Shown in pieces: positions 1-5,281 of a stretch of DNA of 7,131 nt (within the stretch, counting starts at the first letter, position 1; each line of letters begins with the position of its first letter). The DNA lies in assembly GCA_023417635.1 (NCBI GenBank), contig JAEZFF010000021.1, forward strand, positions 1 through 7,131. Reading direction: 5' to 3'. The stretch is from Bacillota bacterium. GTDB taxonomy: Bacteria; Bacillota; Clostridia; Oscillospirales; Acutalibacteraceae. Made by a program: the position numbers and the translations under genes. The notes beneath the pieces are model-generated. The model saw only the letters and a list, made by a program, of their open reading frames with translations, searched no databases and was not told where the DNA came from.

Positions 1-710
1 AGTTTTCCTTCGGCTTTGAGCTGCCGGAAAGCATCACGCATGCGGACCAAGATTTCAGGCTGAATGTCCAAAGTATGATGTGCCGGAAACACACGTTTTA
101 CCGGAAGCGCCGCGATCTTTTCCAAAGAAGTGCGATATGCTTCCGGATCGGTGGATGGATAGTAGGCGAACAGCGTGCCCTTGTAGACTAGGTCGCCGGT
201 AAAAAGATAGCCGCGATCCTTTTCCCAAAAGCACATATGCCCCGGGGAATGTCCGGGAGTATGCAGTACCTGAATGCTTCGGCCTCCGATATCAATTATG
301 TCGCCGTCTTTCAGCACCCGTGTCGGAGTCCCCTGAAAAAGCTCATATTTACTGACGTCATATCCTTCCGGCAGGTCACATCGGTCAATTACCATGCCTT
401 TGATCTGTTCCATAGTCAGAGGAAATTCTCCGTTAAGCCAGTTCAATTCAGCCTCATGGGCATAAAAATTCGGAAAATATTTAAGACCGCCCATATGGTC
501 CCAATGGATATGAGTGGCGATAGCGGTAACAGGCTTGTCCGTCAGCTTTTTTACTTCATCATCAATATTGCAAATACCGAGGCCAGTATCAATCAGAAGA
601 CTGCGCTCGGAACCATTTAGAAGATAGCAGTGTGTTTCCTCCCAATGCCGGTATTCGCTGATGATATGGGTATCTGCGTCAATGCTGTCTATTGTAAACC
701 AATCGTTCAT
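1..710 (-). CDS. Metallo-beta-lactamase-fold hydrolase, partial (3' end beyond left edge)
   Basis: Reading the minus strand from ATG at 710 gives 236 complete codons with no stop before the window edge, so the C-terminus is missing. The zinc-binding signature HIHWDHMGG is at residues 67-75. HTPGHSPGH (150-158) supplies the next histidine, FTGD (170-173) the bridging aspartate and PAHH (209-212) the final histidine, so the full two-metal site of an MBL-fold hydrolase is present. There is no signal peptide, so the protein is probably cytosolic. The family includes glyoxalase II, lactonases and other thioester or ester hydrolases; the substrate cannot be told from the sequence. The start is supported by AAAGGGA seven bases upstream (718-724) and by a near-consensus promoter at 744-772. 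The gene lies behind the terminator of the ceramidase-like gene, so it is probably its own transcription unit. The fold is certain; the substrate is unknown. Confidence 0.93.
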   Translation of the reverse strand, partial: MNDWFTIDSIDADTHIISEYRHWEETHCYLLNGSERSLLIDTGLGICNIDDEVKKLTDKPVTAIATHIHWDHMGGLKYFPNFYAHEAELNWLNGEFPLTMEQIKGMVIDRCDLPEGYDVSKYELFQGTPTRVLKDGDIIDIGGRSIQVLHTPGHSPGHMCFWEKDRGYLFTGDLVYKGTLFAYYPSTDPEAYRTSLEKIAALPVKRVFPAHHTLDIQPEILVRMRDAFRQLKAEGK

Positions 711-743
711 ACATCTGTCCCTTTCAAAATGTGCTTGCCTACC

Positions 744-772
744 AGTATAACGCAGATTCAGCAAAATGTCAT
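744..772 (-). promoter_or_regulatory. Sigma-A type promoter of the MBL-fold gene
   Basis: On the minus strand a -35 box ATGACA (767-772, five of six to consensus) is followed after exactly 17 bases by a -10 box TATACT (744-749, five of six). Transcription would begin near 737, about 27 bases before the ATG at 710. The terminator at 808-835 separates it from the upstream gene. Confidence 0.75.
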
Positions 773-807
773 GATAGAAGAGAAGCTATGGTTCCACTCT
801 ATAAACG

Positions 808-835
808 AAACGGACAGCTCGGAAGCTGTCCGTTT
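808..835 (-). terminator. Hairpin terminator after the ceramidase-like gene
   Basis: A perfect 12-bp inverted repeat (arms 808-819 and 824-835, core ACGGACAGCT) with a four-base loop lies 17 bases past the stop codon at 853-855. Read on the minus strand, the 3' arm ends in TTT and continues CGTTTAT, a short interrupted T tract. It fits an intrinsic terminator for the gene on its right and isolates the MBL gene promoter. The T tract is weaker than at the MFS terminator. Confidence 0.7.
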
Positions 836-852
836 GTAATATGAGAATAATG

Positions 853-2127
853 TTAGACGTTCGGGGCGTTTTCTGCCACAAATCGGATCAGTTCAGACGC
901 TGAATTACGGCGCAGGGGAAATACTCGGCCATGGTAGACATAATAAATCAGCATAGACCAGTAAACCTCATAGCCGCCCTTGTCGAATTCCTCTTCCGTT
1001 GGAAAATAACCCGTACAGCCATTGGTGTAGCCGCCGAAGTAGAAAAAGTCATCATCGAGCAATTTTGAGACGCGCAAAGCAAATTCTACCATCACCTCGT
1101 TGGCGACACCACAAAGACAGCCGTCTCCGAGAGAGAAATATTGCACTTCTACATCTTCTGTCTGCTGATGAATACCGTTTTGGAGCAGGCGTTGCACCTG
1201 ATTCAGCCAGCCCGTGCCGTCAATATCGCAATATTGTCGAGCTTCGTCCGCAATTTCCACGGCGCGCGGATAAGGCGGTACATCTGCTGTCAAAGTGATC
1301 TGACGCGAGTACATGGCGAGCCTGCCAATCTTCTGCGGACGCAGGGACCCAACAACGGGTTTTACGTCGCGCAGCACTGTCTTTGCCATATCTTCAAGCG
1401 CCGAGTCCGAACGGATAAAGCGCTCATCGGCAGCATCGGGCGGATTGATGGCGGATTTAAAATATCGTGGAGCGACATTTCCGGAAGCTCCCTGTGTCAC
1501 CATTACCGGGCACCCGAATTCTTTACTCAGAGTATCCCGGACAGCGCCGAAATAATCCGGGGAAATCAGGTAGTTATCCGCTTTCAGCACATTATTGTGC
1601 GCGGTAAGACGAAGCAGCAGAAGTTTTAGCTCGCCGCTTCCGGAATCGCAGACTTTTAGAATGCCGATTCGCCTGTCCAGCGCGTTACAGCCTTTGCGCC
1701 GGTTCAGTCCGATATCGGTAAAAGCATTGCCCCAAGCGGCATTCACGGGAACCATGTTCTGTAAGGCCTGTGCCGCCGCATCTTTTACACGGTCGCACAC
1801 GAAGCGGTAATACTTCGGTGATGCACTTTCGTTCGGAGCGGAATGGCAATGGGAAAAGCAGAGCATGATTTTTTCACGGGGGATACACAGAATTTCTCCA
1901 ATTTCACCCCGCAGTATATTTGCGTGCTGTTTGGAAAAGCCGATATGATCAATGGCGGCAATACAGCACAGTTCTTCGCCAAGCTTCCATACGGCTACCT
2001 GTGCCGAAAGTGGATGCAGAATGCCGCGGGACATCTGGTCTTCACGGCCAAAGCCTACGGTTTCTATGGATGCAGACGGCGTAATATCTGTCTCTGCGAA
2101 TCCTAACACTAATGTTTTATTTATCAT
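853..2127 (-). CDS. Neutral/alkaline ceramidase-like hydrolase, short cytosolic form
   Basis: The 424-aa product matches the neutral ceramidase superfamily in the order of its conserved blocks. DITP is at 14-17, the metal-site segment SHCHSAPNES at 92-101 (H93 and H95), H177 in TAHNNVL, SPDY at 189-192 where the family has its nucleophile serine, and QGASGNVAPR at 212-221. ANEVMVEF (342-349, E344) and GYTNGCTGYFPT (366-377, Y374) follow, ending in GGYEV. Classical secreted neutral ceramidases (zinc-dependent N-acylsphingosine amidases) are about 650-700 aa, with a signal peptide and a C-terminal beta domain. This one has neither, so the natural substrate may be another amide or ester inside the cell. 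The start is supported by AAGGAG (2137-2142) nine bases upstream. It has its own promoter and an elaborate leader, and its mRNA ends at the hairpin 808-835. The family call is firm; ceramidase activity is not established. Confidence 0.85.
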   Translation of the reverse strand: MINKTLVLGFAETDITPSASIETVGFGREDQMSRGILHPLSAQVAVWKLGEELCCIAAIDHIGFSKQHANILRGEIGEILCIPREKIMLCFSHCHSAPNESASPKYYRFVCDRVKDAAAQALQNMVPVNAAWGNAFTDIGLNRRKGCNALDRRIGILKVCDSGSGELKLLLLRLTAHNNVLKADNYLISPDYFGAVRDTLSKEFGCPVMVTQGASGNVAPRYFKSAINPPDAADERFIRSDSALEDMAKTVLRDVKPVVGSLRPQKIGRLAMYSRQITLTADVPPYPRAVEIADEARQYCDIDGTGWLNQVQRLLQNGIHQQTEDVEVQYFSLGDGCLCGVANEVMVEFALRVSKLLDDDFFYFGGYTNGCTGYFPTEEEFDKGGYEVYWSMLIYYVYHGRVFPLRRNSASELIRFVAENAPNV

Positions 2128-2160
2128 GGTACTTTACTCCTTAATCTAAAATGAAAAGGC

Positions 2161-2223
2161 GCAAAGTCACCCGGATAGATTGTTACTCCATGCAGTCTCT
2201 ATCCGAAACAACTTTGCATGGAG
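2161..2223 (-). promoter_or_regulatory. Structured mRNA leader with interlocking inverted repeats (attenuator-like)
   Basis: Three perfect inverted repeats interlock in the leader: GCAAAGT/ACTTTGC (2161-2167 with 2211-2217), CGGATAGA/TCTATCCG (2172-2179 with 2198-2205) and CTCCATGCA/TGCATGGAG (2186-2194 with 2215-2223). The first two nest into one long hairpin. On the minus strand this hairpin is followed by GCCTTTTCATTTT, which resembles a terminator tail. The third repeat shares bases with the outer stem and places one arm in the hairpin loop, so it competes with the hairpin or forms a pseudoknot. A 20-codon ORF ends exactly at the 3' arm of the third repeat. No known riboswitch class is recognised. 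Confidence 0.55.
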
Positions 2224-2245
2224 CAGCGGCAATGGCAAGTCTCAT
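2183..2245 (-). CDS. Candidate 20-aa leader peptide upstream of the ceramidase-like gene
   Basis: ATG at 2245 opens a 20-codon frame (MRLAIAAAPC, ending DRDCME) that stops at TAA 2183-2185. AAGGAA (2254-2259) lies eight bases upstream of the ATG, a good ribosome binding site, and the start is about 34 bases after the predicted transcription start. The last codons TGC ATG GAG coincide with one arm of an inverted repeat, and GGATAGA of another arm also lies inside the frame. A ribosome translating it would decide which hairpin forms. A frame this short can arise by chance, so translation is inferred from position and ribosome binding site only. Confidence 0.35.
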   Translation of the reverse strand: MRLAIAAAPCKVVSDRDCME

Positions 2246-2287
2246 ATCATCAGTTCCTTCCAAATATTTTTTTCACTATGATATGAG
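2241..2287. repeat. 10-bp perfect inverted repeat over the ceramidase-like promoter start region
   Basis: CTCATATCAT (2241-2250) and ATGATATGAG (2278-2287) are perfect inverted copies 27 bases apart. One arm touches the -10 box and the predicted transcription start; the other covers the ATG of the leader peptide. It could be a pair of operator half-sites. If transcription starts a little upstream of the estimate, it could also be an RNA hairpin that hides the leader-peptide start codon. Confidence 0.45.
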
Positions 2288-2294
2288 TATAACA
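2286..2294 (-). promoter_or_regulatory. Extended -10 promoter of the ceramidase-like gene
   Basis: The minus strand reads TGTTATACT: a TATACT -10 hexamer (2286-2291) preceded by TG with one intervening base, the extended -10 form. No good -35 box is seen at 16-18 bases, which is normal for this promoter class. Transcription would begin near 2279, giving a leader of about 150 bases before the gene. Confidence 0.6.
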
Positions 2295-2316
2295 TAAAAA
2301 ACGGATACGGAGTAAT

Positions 2317-2365
2317 TTATGCGTAAAATTCCGGGAACAGGTTAAACAAGAAGTGTTCCTCCTTT
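2317..2365 (-). other. Orphan perfect Shine-Dalgarno with a 10-codon frame
   Basis: The minus strand carries AAAGGAGG (2358-2365), a full anti-16S match, eight bases before a TTG at 2347-2349 that opens a frame of only ten codons (FNLFPEFYA after the start) ending at TAA 2317-2319. It sits between the MFS terminator and the next promoter. GGAACA/TGTTCC inverted copies (2334-2339 and 2354-2359) flank the start. It may be the 5' stub of a lost gene or chance. Confidence 0.25.
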
Positions 2366-2378
2366 CAGTCTTTTGGAC

Positions 2379-2406
2379 AAAAAAAGAACAGCCAGAAAGC
2401 TGTCCT
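2379..2406 (-). terminator. Rho-independent terminator of the MFS gene
   Basis: The arms AGAACAGC (2385-2392) and GCTGTCCT (2399-2406) pair over eight bases with one G-U on the minus strand, around a six-base loop. The 3' arm runs directly into seven T residues (2379-2385 as A on the plus strand). It lies 24 bases after the stop codon at 2431-2433, so the MFS mRNA should end here rather than read into the ceramidase-like gene. Confidence 0.85.
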
Positions 2407-2430
2407 CTTAAACTGATATGCTGTTAATGA

Positions 2431-3723
2431 TTATTCAGGTTTGTGATTTCTCCTTTTTAATTTTGCGTATGCCGAAATGCAAAACATAGAGCCGAGTGTT
2501 CCCGTACAAAGGAACATTACCGCCATACCGCTGCCGTTGCCAGTTCCCACTATTAGCTGCAAAATATGCACCATGGGGGCATCCGAGCACATCAATGGCT
2601 CAAATACATGATCCGCTAGAAATCCGCCGAGCAGAATGCCGATTGGAATTGTACTGAATTGAACCGCGTTGCGCACAGCAAAAACCCGGCCCTGCATTCC
2701 AGAGGGAACATTGTGATACAGCAAAATACGCTGTCCCGCCATGATAAAGGGTATCGGAGCGCTGGCCGCTATTCCGGCCACGCACCAGATAAAAACATTC
2801 CGACCGATTCCCATTAACAGATCACCGCAGAGAAAAGAAATCGTGGCACTCCAATATACCATTTTTACCGGGTTTCGTGTTTCCTTATTAAAAGTCACGA
2901 TTAGTCCGCCCACAATACCTCCGGCCCCTAATATCGCATTGACGATACTGAGAACTGTAGCATTGTTATTGCTTCTCGCAAGCAACATAGGAGAAAGAAT
3001 ATTCTCATAGGTCATACGTGAGAAAAAATTCATCACAGCCATTGTTATAATGAGATACGGAAGAACTTCATTCTGCCGCAAAAAACGGAACCCGTCTTTT
3101 ATACCGGAAAACGGTGAAATCATGATATGGTGTTTCGGTTCGGATTTGTGTTCCGGTATGCTGATATATAACAGCAATACCGATGACGCGAATAGAAAAG
3201 ACGCGAAGTCCACCAAAAATACGGTGCCAAGACCAACCGTCTCATAGATCGCAACAGCAAGAACGGGCGAAACAACGGTCACCAGATTTTCCGAGAATGA
3301 ATCCATTCCGCTGGCTTTGGATTGTTTGTTCAAAGGAACCAGTAAACCGATTGTCACCGATTCAGCGGGGGCTTGAAAGGCATTCATCATACCGATTACG
3401 ACATTGATAACGTAAATATGCCACAGCAGCAGATTGCCGGATTGCCATAGGAAAAAGGCAAACAGGGTGCAGAACGCCGCCATAGAATCCGACAGAATCA
3501 TAATCTCCTTTTTCCCATGTCTGTCAACCAACGAACCAGCAAAGAGACTTGCCGTCACGTAGGGTACATAATAGCAGAACGTGAGGAAAGAAACCGACAT
3601 TGCGGTGTGCGTCCGATTATATGCCCATATCGTAAGTGCATAACTGGACATGGCACTGCCCATCTGTGAAACGGATTGCGTTGCCCAGAATAAGACAAAT
3701 GTATAAAATTTATTGTTTTTCAT
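2431..3723 (-). CDS. MFS transporter, drug-efflux-like (DHA3/Mef-type)
   Basis: The 430-aa product is a polytopic membrane protein with about 12 hydrophobic segments in two halves, the usual size for the major facilitator superfamily. The loop between helices 2 and 3 carries motif A as GSLVDRHGKK (63-72). The QSVSQMGSAMSSYALTIW opening and VPYVTASLFAGSLVDR resemble the proton-driven macrolide or siderophore exporter branch. The substrate cannot be assigned. The first ATG of the frame (3738) is rejected because its own next bases are the ribosome binding site AGGAG (3731-3735). The ATG at 3723, seven bases after that site, begins MKNNKFYTF and is the likely start. A strong promoter lies at 3889-3917, leaving a leader of about 160 bases with marked secondary structure. 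A terminator follows the stop. The long structured leader is reminiscent of antibiotic efflux genes controlled by attenuation; that is inference. Confidence 0.88.
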   Translation of the reverse strand: MKNNKFYTFVLFWATQSVSQMGSAMSSYALTIWAYNRTHTAMSVSFLTFCYYVPYVTASLFAGSLVDRHGKKEIMILSDSMAAFCTLFAFFLWQSGNLLLWHIYVINVVIGMMNAFQAPAESVTIGLLVPLNKQSKASGMDSFSENLVTVVSPVLAVAIYETVGLGTVFLVDFASFLFASSVLLLYISIPEHKSEPKHHIMISPFSGIKDGFRFLRQNEVLPYLIITMAVMNFFSRMTYENILSPMLLARSNNNATVLSIVNAILGAGGIVGGLIVTFNKETRNPVKMVYWSATISFLCGDLLMGIGRNVFIWCVAGIAASAPIPFIMAGQRILLYHNVPSGMQGRVFAVRNAVQFSTIPIGILLGGFLADHVFEPLMCSDAPMVHILQLIVGTGNGSGMAVMFLCTGTLGSMFCISAYAKLKRRNHKPE

Positions 3724-3736
3724 TGGAATTCTCCTC

Positions 3737-3755
3737 ATAGATATAAAGTATCTAT
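3737..3755 (-). promoter_or_regulatory. Hairpin abutting the MFS ribosome binding site
   Basis: ATAGATA (3737-3743) and TATCTAT (3749-3755) form a perfect 7-bp stem with a five-base loop. It ends one base before the AGGAG of the MFS gene (3731-3735). Being all A-T except one pair, it is weak, but its position could affect ribosome access, or it could be an operator palindrome. Confidence 0.4.
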
Positions 3756-3772
3756 AAGTACAAAATCCAATG

Positions 3773-3833
3773 TGGGTGATAATTAGTCATTCCTCTGTAC
3801 AATTCACCCAAACATCAGATCTTGTACAGAGGA
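3773..3833 (-). promoter_or_regulatory. Pseudoknot-like inverted repeats in the MFS gene leader
   Basis: A perfect 12-bp inverted repeat TCCTCTGTACAA/TTGTACAGAGGA (arms 3791-3802 and 3822-3833) encloses a 19-base loop. The loop contains TGGGTGA on the minus strand (3804-3810), exactly complementary to TCACCCA further downstream (3773-3779). Both pairings can coexist only as an H-type pseudoknot; otherwise they compete. Another GGGTGA lies upstream at 3875-3880. The long stem has no T tract, so it is not a terminator. It lies wholly within the predicted leader RNA, but each arm also contains the palindrome TGTACA, so a repressor operator is the alternative. Confidence 0.5.
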
Positions 3834-3888
3834 GAAACGTTCATACGAATAAGCATATGACAAAGCAAAAGGACTCACCCCCCGATTA

Positions 3889-3917
3889 AATATAGCAGAT
3901 TAGCGTGAATATATCAA
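3889..3917 (-). promoter_or_regulatory. Promoter of the MFS transporter gene
   Basis: On the minus strand TTGATA (3912-3917, five of six to TTGACA) is followed after 17 bases by TATATT (3889-3894, five of six to TATAAT). Transcription would start near 3882, so the mRNA carries about 159 bases before the ATG at 3723. Confidence 0.75.
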
Positions 3918-3944
3918 ATGGACCCATAAATATTTATACATGAT

Positions 3945-3968
3945 ATACTTTGCCACAAAACAAAGTAT
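3945..3968. repeat. Short inverted repeat at the edge of the conjugative-element DNA
   Basis: ATACTTTG (3945-3952) and CAAAGTAT (3961-3968) are perfect 8-bp inverted copies around an eight-base loop. It lies about 20 bases after the TTRAP stop codon, where GC-rich element DNA gives way to AT-rich DNA. No T tract follows on either strand, so it is a weak terminator candidate. It may mark the junction or protect the 3' end of the transcript. Confidence 0.35.
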
Positions 3969-3988
3969 CCTGCTTTCGCAAAAGAAAT

Positions 3989-4204
3989 CTATTCAGCTCC
4001 GTCAAAGTCCGGGAATAGTTCGAGCGCAGCGTATTCCTTATCCTTCCTATTCCGGAGTTTTCCCAGCGCGGAACTCGTCAGGGTCAGAAGCTCCGTTTTC
4101 TCCGCGCCGAGATAGCCGCGCATCTGCTCAAGCTCCGCAATCAGGCCCTCCCGCGTCCCGATGTTGTAGATGCGCATCAGATTGATTTCATCGTTGGTAA
4201 ACAG
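3989..4204 (-). CDS. Transposon-transfer assisting protein (TTRAP family)
   Basis: The frame reads LFTNDEINLMRIYN, then GTREGLIAELEQMRGYL and ending FPDFDGAE, the pattern I associate with the small TTRAP proteins of Firmicute conjugative transposons (about 60-75 aa). The biochemical role is unknown; the family is named for its association with element transfer. The in-frame ATG at 4177 would remove the first nine conserved residues and has no ribosome binding site. I chose CTG at 4202-4204, which has GGAG (4212-4215) seven bases upstream, although CTG is a rare start. It may instead mark a damaged start codon. It lies one base after the stop of the upstream gene remnant, the usual translational coupling. 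Being cut off from the element promoter by the ant(6) cassette, it would depend on readthrough from ant(6). Confidence 0.75.
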   Translation of the reverse strand: MFTNDEINLMRIYNIGTREGLIAELEQMRGYLGAEKTELLTLTSSALGKLRNRKDKEYAALELFPDFDGAE

Positions 4205-4205
4205 A

Positions 4206-4322
4206 TTACCGCTCCATTTCCGCGCCCCTGTCGGGCGCTGCTTTTTTGTGTTCTCGGCTGGCCGGCTGGTTTCTGAGCTGTTCCACGCCGGATTTCTTGT
4301 TTCTCAAAAACTGAGATTTCGT
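4206..4322 (-). pseudogene. C-terminal remnant of a conjugative-element gene (DUF4316/YodL-like)
   Basis: Thirty-eight codons, rich in Lys, Arg, Ala and Pro (ending KKAAPDRGAEMER then TAA), run in GC-rich element-type sequence from directly after the ant(6) stop codon to one base before the TTRAP start. There is no start codon or ribosome binding site, and the composition differs sharply from ant(6). The position just ahead of TTRAP and the basic Pro-rich ending resemble the tail of the DUF4316/YodL-domain proteins usually found there. The 5' part of that gene is absent, presumably lost when the ant(6) cassette came in. The family assignment is tentative because only the low-complexity tail remains; that it is a remnant is better supported. 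Confidence 0.5.
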
Positions 4323-5186
4323 TTAATAAATTTTATCTGCGTCATGTGGTAGATTTTTAACATGTTTTAGGTAGCCTTTGCTGTTATCGGCTTCTCTCAA
4401 ATCATACGAAAAATCTAACTTTTCACTTATTTGAATAGCAATTTCTCCAAACAAATCGCACATGTCGAAGACAGCGTCCCAAATGGCATTTGTTTGTGCT
4501 GCTGAGTATGTTTGAAGGTATTTTTGGTAAATTTTTTTTGGAACATACTTGTTCATATATTTTGCGGATTTCCCAACACTTACAGAGAAATTGTTTTCAA
4601 TTCCGATTTTCCACTCTAACAGCCGCCTGAGCATGGGCCTTACTTGATAATTTATCATGTCCATGACATATGGAATTTCTTCACGCCACAGACCTTTCGC
4701 AACATTGTTCAAGCACCACCAAAATTCATTACATGTGCAATGAAATTGTTCTATAGTTGGCTTTCTAACCCAGTATTTTTCATCAGACCGCATTTGCCTT
4801 TTCGGCATAAGGTTATCTTTATCAACCAAAGTTTCATACAGTTCGAGATTATTTCGCGCGTATTCCCATGTGCACACATGCAAATCCAGTCGGTTTCCAT
4901 CTGTAAATTGCATTAGCCATCCATAGCTGCTATTAACATCAGACGGGTAATATACACTTTCCTCCGGATATTGCATAAACAAGCGTTTACCAAAAAGGTT
5001 TATCCAGTTCCTATCTTCCCTAAAAGATTTCGTTTCCGATACAACGTACACTACATCATAATCTTGGAAAATATCCCTCGGCACATTTGGGTTAGTACGG
5101 GAACCTTCCAGATAGGCCACACGAATACGAGAATCATTGGCTGCTGTATCAATTATTAAATCAAGGATCTCTTTTTCTGAACGCAT
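4323..5186 (-). CDS. ant(6): Aminoglycoside 6-nucleotidyltransferase ANT(6) (streptomycin resistance)
   Basis: The 287-aa product begins MRSEKEILDL, the standard ANT(6) opening, and is full length for the family. ANT(6) enzymes transfer AMP from ATP to the 6-hydroxyl of streptomycin in the cytosol. The nucleotidyltransferase site is intact: GSR at 28-30, QDYD at 41-44 with D42 and D44 as metal ligands, and FTDGNRLDL with D101 as third acid. The helical substrate-binding part carries CNEFWWCLNNVAKGLWREE and the C-terminal LKHVKNLPHDADKIY typical of the family. Many positions differ from the ANT(6)-Ia and AadE sequences I remember, so the subtype is left open. The start is supported by AAGAGGG (5193-5199) six bases upstream and the promoter at 5247-5275. 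AT-rich composition against GC-rich neighbours and its place inside an element gene cluster show acquisition as a resistance cassette. No obvious terminator follows; transcription may continue into TTRAP. Confidence 0.93.
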   Translation of the reverse strand: MRSEKEILDLIIDTAANDSRIRVAYLEGSRTNPNVPRDIFQDYDVVYVVSETKSFREDRNWINLFGKRLFMQYPEESVYYPSDVNSSYGWLMQFTDGNRLDLHVCTWEYARNNLELYETLVDKDNLMPKRQMRSDEKYWVRKPTIEQFHCTCNEFWWCLNNVAKGLWREEIPYVMDMINYQVRPMLRRLLEWKIGIENNFSVSVGKSAKYMNKYVPKKIYQKYLQTYSAAQTNAIWDAVFDMCDLFGEIAIQISEKLDFSYDLREADNSKGYLKHVKNLPHDADKIY

Positions 5187-5246
5187 AAAAAGCCCTCTTT
5201 TCAGGAATCCACTCGCAGTTTAAATTTTAATCCACAGTATTTTATT

Positions 5247-5275
5247 ATTCTATCATACAGACTTAACCAGTACAA
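5247..5275 (-). promoter_or_regulatory. Extended -10 promoter of ant(6)
   Basis: On the minus strand TTGTAC (5270-5275) is followed after 17 bases by TAGAAT (5247-5252, five of six to consensus). TG stands one base before the hexamer, giving an extended -10. It lies just inside the AT-rich cassette, right after the stop of the small element gene at 5282, so the cassette brought its own promoter. Transcription would start near 5240. Confidence 0.7.
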
Positions 5276-5281
5276 GTTGAG

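Noticed and set aside
237..620. Plus-strand open frame of 127 codons.
   Set aside because: It is the antisense shadow of the MBL-fold gene, whose zinc motifs and ribosome binding site are unambiguous on the minus strand.
2319..2345. Plus-strand 8-codon frame (MRKIPGTG) with GGAG seven bases upstream.
   Set aside because: Too short and divergent from all neighbours, with no promoter seen on that strand.
3724..3738. Upstream ATG at 3738 as start of the MFS gene.
   Set aside because: The codons after it form the AGGAG ribosome binding site of the ATG at 3723, and no ribosome binding site precedes 3738.
3773..3802. Promoter reading TTGTAC then TATCAC downstream in the MFS leader.
   Set aside because: The spacer is only 15 bases and the -10 match is poor. 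The promoter at 3889-3917 is far better.
4222..4247. Plus-strand terminator-like GCGCCC/GGGCGC stem followed by CTTTTTT.
   Set aside because: It lies within the coding tail of the remnant gene, and no plus-strand gene upstream would need it. The bases are explained by the KKAAPDRGA codons.
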